From NCBI RefSeq assembly GCF_000503215.1, contig NZ_AYTD01000001.1, forward strand, positions 558,001 through 622,000: a DNA stretch of 64,000 nucleotides, read 5' to 3'. Source of the DNA: Pseudomonas canadensis. GTDB taxonomy: Bacteria; Pseudomonadota; Gammaproteobacteria; Pseudomonadales; Pseudomonadaceae. The notes under the pieces were generated by a model that saw only the letters and a program-made list of their open reading frames with translations, searched no databases and was not told where the DNA came from. Positions 37,380 through 44,522 of the stretch are shown here, piece after piece. The position numbers and the translations under genes are program-made. Position 1 is the stretch's first letter, and each line of letters begins with the position of its first letter.

Positions 37380-39062
37380 CTATTTTTTGCCGGTCAGGCC
37401 GTTCAATAAACCGCCCAGGCCGCCGCCGGTATTTGCATTCGCGCTGCCACCCGCCGAGGCGTTGGCGCCTACGTTCAGTCCGCCAAGCAGACCGCCGCTG
37501 GTGCCGGTACCGCCTGTGACCAACCCACCGACCGAGCCTACGGTACTGCCCACCGCACTGACGGTGCCGCCGAGGGCATTGGTGATCGGGTTGGCGTTGG
37601 CCGCCGTCAGGTTGGCACCGATACCGCTGACGGCGCCACCGACTTGAGTCACCAGGCCATTGACCGGAGCGCCGATGCCCGTGGTGTTTCCGATGTTTTG
37701 CGTCAGGCTGGCGACACCGGAGGTCACTGGGTTAACGGCCGCGCCGACGTTTGTCGCCAAGCCGGCAACGGGCGACGTCGCTGCAGTATTGGCGACGCCA
37801 TTGCCGCCAATGATTGTGCCGAGAGAAGCGACAGTGCCACCCAATGCTCCACCGGTCACGCCTGCCGCGCTCACGGTGCCATTGGTGTTGCCGGCATTCA
37901 GGCCATTACCGACGTTGGCGACCAGGCCACCCACCAACTCAGGCAGGCCGGGTTTCGAAGCGCCGCCCGCTGGGGCGACATAGCCGCCGGACTTGTCGAG
38001 CACGCCACCGACGCCGGTCAATGCACCGCCCACGATATTGGTCACCGGGTTGCCGGTACCCCCTGCGCTGGCAACCTGACCACCCAGGCCGGTCACAGTG
38101 GAGCCGACTTTATCCAGCAGACCATTGACCGGGTTGCCAAGACCGGTGGCCTTGCCGAGGTTGCCCGTGGTGTTTTCCACCAGCGAGACCACAGGCACCA
38201 ACACTTTACCGCCGACCGTGTTAGTGAGAGAACCCAACGGCCCGGTGGTGCTGGCAGTGCTCAAGGTATCGCCGAGCATGGTGACGGTCTGGCCCACCTT
38301 ATCGACCACGCCGCCGGCAGCACCGCCTACGCCGCCGGTCAAACCACCCACCACCGGAATGCCGCCCAGTGTGGTCGACAGGGATTTGCCGGTCGTCGAA
38401 AGACCGTCGCCCAGGTCGGCAACGCCGTTACCGACCCCCGCGACGGTAATGCCGAGGGAGTTGCTGTTGGTACCCAGAGAGCCCAGTCCGGCATTGACGC
38501 CAGTGCCAATGCTGGTGACGGCGTTGCCGGTAGCAGTGACGAGACCGCCAGCCGTAGTGCCAACGATGGGAACGTTGTTCAAGGTGTCGCCAAGGTCGCC
38601 GACCGCAGCGCCCACGTTACCGACAGTACCGCCCAGAGTGCCGGCAATCTGGCCAGTCACCAGGGGAGTGGTTGTCGAACCCGTGCCACCACCCGTACCA
38701 CCACCTGTTCCGCCGCCGGTGCCACCGCCTGTGCCGCCACCAGTACCACCGCCGGTGCCGCCACCCGTACCGCCGCCGGTGCCGCCACCCGTACCGCCGC
38801 CGGTGCCACCACCTGTGCCGCCACCGGTGCCACCACCTGTGCCGCCACCCGTACCGCCACCCGTACCGCCACCCGTACCGCCGCCGGTGCCGCCATCTGT
38901 GCCACCGCCAGTGCCGCCACCTGTTCCTGCACCCGCATCGGGTGAGGACGATGCCACGCTGGATTTGTGCCCACCACCACCGCTGCTGCAGCCGCCGAGT
39001 GCCAGTGCTACGGCCAGGGCCAGCGCGGTACTTGCTTTCCAAAACACGACTTGAGTTTTCAT
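37380..39062 (-). CDS. Gly/Thr tetrapeptide-repeat lipoprotein, putative surface protein
   Basis: 560 residues, function unknown. The signal peptide ends in the lipobox ALALGGCSS. A Gly/Ser linker leads into about 20 copies of Gly-Gly-Gly-Thr (about residues 46-128, one copy with Asp). The remaining 430 residues are rich in Gly, Val, Leu, Ala, Asn and Thr, with almost no aromatic residues. They contain degenerate modules of the type PVNGLLDKVGSTVTGLGG and PVNGLVTQVGGAVSGIG. Databases may name such proteins collagen-like, but a period of four cannot keep the Gly-X-Y register of collagen. ATG 39062 follows AAGGA; the in-frame extension upstream has no signal peptide. Its neighbours are tpsB and the tad locus. 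Confidence 0.8.
   Translation of the reverse strand: MKTQVVFWKASTALALAVALALGGCSSGGGGHKSSVASSSPDAGAGTGGGTGGGTDGGTGGGTGGGTGGGTGGGTGGGTGGGTGGGTGGGTGGGTGGGTGGGTGGGTGGGTGGGTGGGTGGGTGGGTGSTTTPLVTGQIAGTLGGTVGNVGAAVGDLGDTLNNVPIVGTTAGGLVTATGNAVTSIGTGVNAGLGSLGTNSNSLGITVAGVGNGVADLGDGLSTTGKSLSTTLGGIPVVGGLTGGVGGAAGGVVDKVGQTVTMLGDTLSTASTTGPLGSLTNTVGGKVLVPVVSLVENTTGNLGKATGLGNPVNGLLDKVGSTVTGLGGQVASAGGTGNPVTNIVGGALTGVGGVLDKSGGYVAPAGGASKPGLPELVGGLVANVGNGLNAGNTNGTVSAAGVTGGALGGTVASLGTIIGGNGVANTAATSPVAGLATNVGAAVNPVTSGVASLTQNIGNTTGIGAPVNGLVTQVGGAVSGIGANLTAANANPITNALGGTVSAVGSTVGSVGGLVTGGTGTSGGLLGGLNVGANASAGGSANANTGGGLGGLLNGLTGKK
38679..38925 (-). repeat. 12-base coding tandem repeat (GGGT repeats)
   Basis: About 20 tandem 12-base units encode Gly-Gly-Gly-Thr. 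Units differ at synonymous positions (GGT/GGC, ACC/ACA/ACG variants), so the repeat is not a freshly expanded perfect satellite. The array can still change length in frame by recombination. One unit has Asp in place of Gly. Confidence 0.9.
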
Positions 39063-39298
39063 GATTGAGTTCCTTGCACCTGTACAACCTTGGTTGTCTT
39101 CAAACACTCGCTACTTCTCGGGGTAGCAATGTGTTTGTCCGTATGGCTATCACAGCCCCGGCGGTGCGTTCGCTCAATGCTCTACTTGGTATTAACGATT
39201 TATATACGGCACGGGTGTACCGGTTAAGTAACTAATACCAAGGGTATAAGGCAAGGATGTATCAAGATGTATATGCGTTTTGAATCAATGGCTTGAAT
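39063..39298. promoter_or_regulatory. Promoter region of the GGGT lipoprotein gene
   Basis: Non-coding, AT-richer DNA of the 301-base gap before the dehydratase gene. A perfect 10-base inverted repeat, CTTGGTATTA (39185-39194) and TAATACCAAG (39233-39242), flanks a 38-base segment. Inside it are TATACGGCACG (39203-39213) and ACTAATAC (39231-39238), matching elements in the rcpC/flp control region in the same order and strand. Nearer the dehydratase gene is the AT palindrome TGTATATATACA (39337-39348). Confidence 0.5.
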
Positions 39299-39325
39299 AA
39301 AAAAGCGGACGTGAAAAAGTCCGCT
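39299..39325 (-). terminator. Rho-independent terminator of the reductase/dehydratase operon
   Basis: On the minus strand a seven-base stem AGCGGAC/GTCCGCT with an eight-base loop is followed by a run of T. It lies 38 bases after the dehydratase stop. Confidence 0.85.
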
Positions 39326-39363
39326 ATTACTTAGGGTGTATATATACAATTAACCGGTTTCTT

Positions 39364-40212
39364 TCAGGCGATCGGCCACCACTTGCCTACCATATGTTCA
39401 ATATCGCCCGCGCCTTTTAACCACAACTCACCGCTGGAGCCGGCGGCGCTGGTCAACAACGTCACTTCACCGGGCAGGCGCACGGGTTTTTTGAACTCGA
39501 CGCTGATCTCGATATTGGCGGCGGGCAGGTGTTCGCCGAGGGCGGCAAGGGTGTGCGCCTTGTTCCACAGCCCGTGGGCGATGGCCTGGTGAAAACCGAA
39601 CAGCTTGGCAGTGAGGGCGCTGAGGTGGATCGGGTTGTAGTCGCCGGAGACCCGCGCATAACGGCGGCCGATATCGGCGGGGGCTTTCCAGCGGGTCAGT
39701 TCGCTGACCTGAGTGGGGGAAGGCTGGGCGTCATCCTCGGGTTCACTTTCGAGCTTTACGCCCCGGCAAAGCATGCGGCTTTCGGCTTCCCACAGCAGGC
39801 CGAGGGAGTCCTCGACGGTGGTGATCAGATCAAAGGTCGCGCCCTTGGGATGGGGCTTGAGGTTCTGCGTGTGGACAGCGATGGACAACTCACTCACACC
39901 CCCGAGCGGGCGATGGATACGGATGCGGTTACTCAGGTGAATCAACCCCAGCAACGGGAAGGGAAAACTGTCGTCGGTGAGCAACTGCATCTGCAACCCG
40001 AACGCCAGGATATGCGGATAAGTCGCCGGCAGGATCGGGCTGTCGGCAAAACCGCAGACCTTGCGGTACGCCGCTACTTGCTCGAAGTTGATGCTCACCC
40101 GACAGCGCAACCCCTGCTCGGACAATATGTTGCCGGTGATCTTGCGCTTGAGCGCGGCGCGCCAATACAACGGCAGCAGGAATGGTGTAGTGCCTAGCGT
40201 CTTCCATTGCAT
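39364..40212 (-). CDS. MaoC-like double hotdog dehydratase
   Basis: Predicted (R)-3-hydroxyacyl thioester dehydratase, 282 residues. The C-terminal hotdog half carries the hydratase motif RRYARVSGDYNPIHLSALTA with the catalytic Asp and His, followed by GFHQAIAHGLW. The N-terminal half is a degenerate hotdog. The reductase gene upstream and the divergent thiolase suggest a fatty-acyl pathway. ATG 40212 is seven bases from GGGAG. ATG 40218 would give a four-base ATGA overlap with the reductase gene, but lies one base from the ribosome site. Confidence 0.87.
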   Translation of the reverse strand: MQWKTLGTTPFLLPLYWRAALKRKITGNILSEQGLRCRVSINFEQVAAYRKVCGFADSPILPATYPHILAFGLQMQLLTDDSFPFPLLGLIHLSNRIRIHRPLGGVSELSIAVHTQNLKPHPKGATFDLITTVEDSLGLLWEAESRMLCRGVKLESEPEDDAQPSPTQVSELTRWKAPADIGRRYARVSGDYNPIHLSALTAKLFGFHQAIAHGLWNKAHTLAALGEHLPAANIEISVEFKKPVRLPGEVTLLTSAAGSSGELWLKGAGDIEHMVGKWWPIA

Positions 40213-40214
40213 GT

Positions 40215-41558
40215 TCATGCTCCCAAGAGGCTTTGCCCACACACTCGCAGCGCTTGGCCGCTAACCGCCCCGGAGCCCGGTTGGGCGAGCCAGGCTACTG
40301 CTTCGGCGACGTCCTGCGGCAGGCCGCCCTGGCCCAGCGAACTCATGCGTCGTCCGGCCTCACGCAAGGCAAACGGAATATGCGCAGTCATCTGGGTTTC
40401 GATAAAGCCGGGCGCCACGGCGTTGATACTGATGCCGCGCTCCTGAAGCAGCGGTGCCCAGGCCTGCGCAAGGCCGATCAATCCCGCTTTGCTTGCGGCG
40501 TAGTTGGTCTGCCCACGGTTGCCGGCGATGCCGCTGATCGACGCCAGCAACACCACGCGGGCGTTGTCATGCAGGGTGCCGCTGTCGAGCAGCGCCTTGG
40601 TCAGTACCTGCGGCGCATTGAGGTTGACCGCCAGCACCGCGTCCCAGTACTCCGGGGTCATGTTGGCCAGGGTCTTGTCGCGGGTGATCCCGGCGTTGTG
40701 TACCAGAATGTCGAGGCCATCAGGCAGGTGTTCGACCAGTTGGCTGGCGGCATCTGCAGCGCAGATATCCAGTGCGACAGTGCGTGCCCCCAGGCGCGCG
40801 GCCAGGGCTTCAAGGTCGGCCTTGGCCTGGGGCACGTCCAGCAAAATCACTTCGGCGCCGTCGCGGGCCAGGGTTTCGGCGATGGAGGCACCGATGCCTC
40901 GGGCTGCGCCAGTGACCAGCGCTTTGCGCCCGGCCAGGGGCCGCGTCCAGTCCTCGACGGGTGTGGCGCAAGCCTCCAGGCGAATGACTTGCCCCGAGAT
41001 ATACGCGCTTTTGGGCGAGAGGAAGAAGCGCAGCGCGCCTTCCAGTTGGTCTTCGGCACCGTCGCCCACATAAAGCAATTGCAGCACGCCGCCATTGCGC
41101 AGTTCCTTGGCCAGCGAGCGGCTGAAGCCTTCCAGGGCGCGCTGGGCACTGGCGGCGAAGGGGTCGCTGAGGCTTTCCGGCGCGCGGCCGAGGATCACCA
41201 GGTGGGCGCTGTTATCCAGGTTTTTCAGCAGCGGCTGGAAGAATTCGCGCAGTTGCTTGAGTTGATCGGTGTGCTGCAAGTCGCTGGCGTCGAACACCAC
41301 GGCCTTGAGCTTGGGACCGTGACCGGGGATCCACGTCGACGTCTGCGCGCCGTAGGTATAAATCGCGTCGGTGAGCTTGTGGGCAAACGCCTGCACGTTG
41401 CCCGCCAGCGCGCCGCCGCCCAGCAGCAAAGCACCTTCCACCGGACGCAGGCGCCCGGCTTGCCAGCGTTCCAGGCGTACCGGTGACGGCAGGCCAATGG
41501 CGGCGACCAGGCGATGGCCGAGGCTTGAGTTGGCGAAGTCGATATAACGGTCAGACAT
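40215..41558 (-). CDS. High-molecular-weight 3-oxoacyl-ACP reductase (double SDR)
   Basis: NAD(P)H-dependent reductase of 3-oxoacyl thioesters, 447 residues, about twice the usual FabG. Residues 1-200 form a degenerate SDR-like half without the glycine motif or catalytic tyrosine. The C-terminal half (about 208-447) is a full SDR with TGAARGIG, the NAG motif (LVHNAGITRD), the active-site Ser region and YAASK. The layout resembles mycobacterial FabG4. Operon with the MaoC-like gene, divergent from the thiolase; the trio corresponds in part to PA4786-PA4785. Confidence 0.9.
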   Translation of the reverse strand: MSDRYIDFANSSLGHRLVAAIGLPSPVRLERWQAGRLRPVEGALLLGGGALAGNVQAFAHKLTDAIYTYGAQTSTWIPGHGPKLKAVVFDASDLQHTDQLKQLREFFQPLLKNLDNSAHLVILGRAPESLSDPFAASAQRALEGFSRSLAKELRNGGVLQLLYVGDGAEDQLEGALRFFLSPKSAYISGQVIRLEACATPVEDWTRPLAGRKALVTGAARGIGASIAETLARDGAEVILLDVPQAKADLEALAARLGARTVALDICAADAASQLVEHLPDGLDILVHNAGITRDKTLANMTPEYWDAVLAVNLNAPQVLTKALLDSGTLHDNARVVLLASISGIAGNRGQTNYAASKAGLIGLAQAWAPLLQERGISINAVAPGFIETQMTAHIPFALREAGRRMSSLGQGGLPQDVAEAVAWLAQPGSGAVSGQALRVCGQSLLGA

Positions 41559-41672
41559 GGAACGCTCTCCGAAGGCTGGGGTTCAAAGGGTTGACCACCC
41601 CGGGGCGGCAGTCGTTCGATTGAGCCTAGGCTAGGCTGAATGATTCCACCCACAACCTTCAGGGAGCTTTCC

Positions 41673-42950
41673 ATGACTCAATTGCGCCGTGTGGCGATCA
41701 TCGGCGGTAACCGCATTCCCTTCGCTCGCTCTAATGGCTCTTACGCCACGGCGAGTAACCAGGCCATGCTGACCGCCGCCCTGGAAGGCCTGATCGAACG
41801 CTACAACTTGCACGGCCTGCGCATGGGTGAGGTGGCCGCTGGCGCAGTACTCAAGCATTCGCGCGACTTCAACCTCACCCGCGAGTGCGTGCTGGGCTCG
41901 CGCCTGTCGCCGCAAACGCCGGCCTATGACATCCAGCAGGCGTGCGGCACCGGTCTGGAAGCGGCGTTGCTGGTGGCCAACAAGATCGCCCTGGGTCAGA
42001 TTGAATGCGGGATTGCTGGCGGGGTGGACACCACCTCCGACGCTCCGATCGGGGTGAATGAAGGCCTGCGCAAGATCCTGCTGCAGGCCAACCGCAGCAA
42101 ATCCGTGGCGGATAAATTAAAAGTCCTGTTACAACTTCGTCCCCATCACCTCAAGCCGGAACTGCCGCGCAATGGCGAACCACGTACGGGTTTGTCCATG
42201 GGGCAACACTGCGAATTGATGGCGCAGACCTGGCAAATTCCCCGCGCCGAGCAGGACCAGCTGGCGCTGGAAAGCCACCAGAAAATGGCCGCCGCCTATG
42301 CCGAAGGCTGGCATAACGATTTGCTCACCCCGTTTCTGGGCCTGACCCGCGACAACAACCTGCGGCCCGACCTGACTCTGGAAAAACTCGCGACCCTCAA
42401 GCCCGCTTTCGAGCGCAGCGAAAAGGGCACGCTCACCGCCGGCAACTCCACGCCGCTCACCGATGGCGCCTCGCTGGTGCTCTTGGGCAGTGAAGCCTGG
42501 GCTAAAGAGCGCGGTTTGCCGATCCTCGCGTACTTGCGCGATGGCGAAGCGGCGGCAGTGGATTTCGTCAACGGCGCCGAAGGCCTGCTGATGGCGCCGG
42601 TGTATGCGGTGCCGCGCTTGCTGGCGAGGAATGGTCTGACGCTGCAGGACTTCGATTACTACGAGATTCACGAAGCCTTCGCTGCCCAAGTGTTGTGCAC
42701 GCTCAAGGCCTGGGAAGACGCGGACTACTGCAAGACACGCCTGGGACTCGACGCACCCTTGGGTGCTATCGACCGTAGCCGGCTCAATGTGAAAGGCAGC
42801 TCCCTAGCCGCCGGGCACCCGTTTGCCGCCACGGGTGGGCGTATCGTCGCCAATCTGGCCAAGTTGCTGGATGCGGAGGGCAAAGGCCGCGGGCTGATAT
42901 CCATCTGTGCGGCGGGCGGGCAAGGGGTTACAGCGATCATAGAGCGCTGA
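41673..42950 (+). CDS. Acetyl-CoA C-acyltransferase (FadI-like thiolase)
   Basis: Thiolase of 425 residues acting on 3-oxoacyl-CoA. The nucleophilic Cys is in QQACGTGLEAA, the general-base His in YEIHEAFAAQ, and the second Cys in SICAAGGQG; GHPFAATGGR is also present. ATG 41673 is six bases from AGGGAG. Divergent from the double-SDR/MaoC operon across 114 bases. Together they could form a 3-oxoacyl interconversion set for a particular lipid, or an additional beta-oxidation route. Confidence 0.92.
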   Translation: MTQLRRVAIIGGNRIPFARSNGSYATASNQAMLTAALEGLIERYNLHGLRMGEVAAGAVLKHSRDFNLTRECVLGSRLSPQTPAYDIQQACGTGLEAALLVANKIALGQIECGIAGGVDTTSDAPIGVNEGLRKILLQANRSKSVADKLKVLLQLRPHHLKPELPRNGEPRTGLSMGQHCELMAQTWQIPRAEQDQLALESHQKMAAAYAEGWHNDLLTPFLGLTRDNNLRPDLTLEKLATLKPAFERSEKGTLTAGNSTPLTDGASLVLLGSEAWAKERGLPILAYLRDGEAAAVDFVNGAEGLLMAPVYAVPRLLARNGLTLQDFDYYEIHEAFAAQVLCTLKAWEDADYCKTRLGLDAPLGAIDRSRLNVKGSSLAAGHPFAATGGRIVANLAKLLDAEGKGRGLISICAAGGQGVTAIIER

Positions 42951-43074
42951 AACTGGCCTATTGGTTGCATTCTTAAGTGATCAACGGTCGGTAGCCCCTC
43001 CCACCGACGCGCTGATTGCCGTATAACGAGTGCCATACGCGTATTTGGTAATAAAGGACCCACAATAAAAGCTG

Positions 43075-43974
43075 ATGAAGACTCCTAAACGCATTGAACC
43101 CCTGATCGAAGACGGTCTGGTCGACGAAGTGCTGCGCCCACTCATGAGTGGTAAAGAAGCAGCTGTTTATGTGGTGCGCTGCGGCAACGAATTGCGTTGC
43201 GCCAAGGTTTACAAGGAGGCGAACAAACGAAGTTTTCGTCAGGCATCCGAATACCAGGAGGGCCGTAAGGTCCGTAACAGCCGGCAGGCCCGGGCCATGG
43301 CCAAGGGCTCCAAGTTCGGCAAGAAAGAAACCGAAGATGCCTGGCAGAACGCCGAAGTGGCGGCGTTGTTCCGCCTGGCCGGTGCGGGCGTTCGCGTGCC
43401 CCAGCCGTTCGACTTCCTCGAAGGCGTGCTGCTGATGGAACTGGTGGCCGACGAGTATGGTGATGCAGCACCGCGTCTGAACGACGTCACGCTGGAACCG
43501 GACCAGGCGCGCGAATACCACGCCTTCCTGATTTCCCAGATCGTGCTGATGCTGTGTACCGGCCTGGTGCACGGTGACCTGTCCGAGTTCAACGTGCTGC
43601 TCACGCCTACCGGTCCGGTGATCATCGACCTGCCCCAGGCGGTGGATGCGGCGGGCAACAACCACGCCTTCAGCATGCTGGAGCGGGACGTAGGCAACAT
43701 GGCCTCCTACTTTGGGCGCTTTGCTCCGGAGTTGAAGAAGACCAAGTACGCCAAGGAGATGTGGGCGCTTTACGAAGCCGGCACCCTGCACCCGGCCAGT
43801 GTATTGACCGGCGAGTTCGACGAGCCGGAAGAGCTGGCGGATGTCGGCGGTGTGATCCGCGAGATCGAAGCGGCGCGGTTGGATGAAGAGCGTCGCCAGG
43901 CGATCCGCGCGGCGGATGATGCGCCATCGAGCAAGGTGCCGGACGAGCCACCGCCACCGCCGTGGATGCAGTGA
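43075..43974 (+). CDS. RIO-type serine protein kinase
   Basis: Bacterial atypical protein kinase, 299 residues. ATP-binding Lys in RCAKVYKEAN (about K44), catalytic loop HGDLSEFN (D168, N173), and metal-binding Asp in IIDLPQAV (D185, in place of DFG). The RIO-specific flexible loop region ARAMAKGSKFGKKETEDAWQ is intact. A Pro-rich C-terminus ends PPPPPWMQ. It corresponds to PA4780. The substrate is unknown. The ribosome site is weak, with AAAGG about 16 bases upstream of ATG 43075. Confidence 0.92.
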   Translation: MKTPKRIEPLIEDGLVDEVLRPLMSGKEAAVYVVRCGNELRCAKVYKEANKRSFRQASEYQEGRKVRNSRQARAMAKGSKFGKKETEDAWQNAEVAALFRLAGAGVRVPQPFDFLEGVLLMELVADEYGDAAPRLNDVTLEPDQAREYHAFLISQIVLMLCTGLVHGDLSEFNVLLTPTGPVIIDLPQAVDAAGNNHAFSMLERDVGNMASYFGRFAPELKKTKYAKEMWALYEAGTLHPASVLTGEFDEPEELADVGGVIREIEAARLDEERRQAIRAADDAPSSKVPDEPPPPPWMQ

Positions 43975-43997
43975 TCTCCAGATACATGGAGATCTAA

Positions 43998-44093
43998 AAA
44001 TGTGGGAGCGGGCTCGCTCGCGAATGCGGTGGATCAGTCAGCAAATGTATCGACTCTCACCCCGCATTCGCGAGCAAGCCCGCTCCCACATTT
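43998..44093. repeat. REPIN, GTGGGAGCGGGC family
   Basis: Inverted arms of about 32 bases (43998-44029 and 44062-44093) with one mismatch in the core (GGGCTCGC against the usual GGGCTTGC), around a 32-base spacer. Same family as the element at 15191-15279. It lies between the RIO kinase gene and cueR, which converge. Confidence 0.92.
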
Positions 44094-44120
44094 GGTTTGT
44101 ATGTATTCAGATAGACTCTC

Positions 44121-44522
44121 TCAGGCGCAACAGCTACCGGACGCCAATTCCTTGAGGATTGGGCAATCCGGCCGATGATCGCCTTGGCAGTGCTCTACCA
44201 GGTCCTGCAAGGTATCGCGCAGTTGTCCCAGCTCAAGAATCTTCTGGTTCAGCTCATCGATATGCTGGCGTGCCAACGCCTTTACATCGGCGCTGGCCCG
44301 TTGCCGGTCCTGCCACAGGGTCAGCAGCTTGCCGACCTCTTCCAATGAAAACCCCAGATCCCTCGAGCGTTTGATAAACGCCAGGGTGTGCAAGTCATCC
44401 TGGCCGTACACGCGATAGCCACTGTCGGTGCGATGCGCGGCTTTGAGCAGGCCGATGGATTCGTAGTAGCGAATCATCTTGGCACTCAACCCGCTCTGGC
44501 GTGCGGCTTGGCCGATGTTCAT
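44121..44522 (-). CDS. cueR: Copper-responsive regulator CueR (MerR family)
   Basis: Cu(I)-sensing activator of copA and copZ, 133 residues. A MerR winged helix ([20 protein letters not shown]) is followed by a dimer helix and the metal loop with C112 and C120 (CQGDHRPDC), the same numbers as in E. coli CueR, plus a C-terminal CC. ATG 44522 overlaps the copA stop by four bases, so cueR is in the copA transcript and should be induced by copper along with it. Confidence 0.95.
   Translation of the reverse strand: MNIGQAARQSGLSAKMIRYYESIGLLKAAHRTDSGYRVYGQDDLHTLAFIKRSRDLGFSLEEVGKLLTLWQDRQRASADVKALARQHIDELNQKILELGQLRDTLQDLVEHCQGDHRPDCPILKELASGSCCA

Noticed and set aside
38679..38925. CRISPR-like regular repeat
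   Set aside because: Units are 12 bases, contiguous and without spacers, and translate to GGGT; it is a coding repeat.
37644..39054. Long open frames on the plus strand across the GGGT lipoprotein gene, including a Pro-Pro-Pro-Val repeat
   Set aside because: The repeat is open in several frames. Only the minus-strand frame has a ribosome site, signal peptide and lipobox, plus a proper terminator.
39364..42950. Polyhydroxyalkanoate synthesis cluster
   Set aside because: A reductase, a MaoC protein and a thiolase are present, but there is no PHA synthase or phasin, so the label is not supported.
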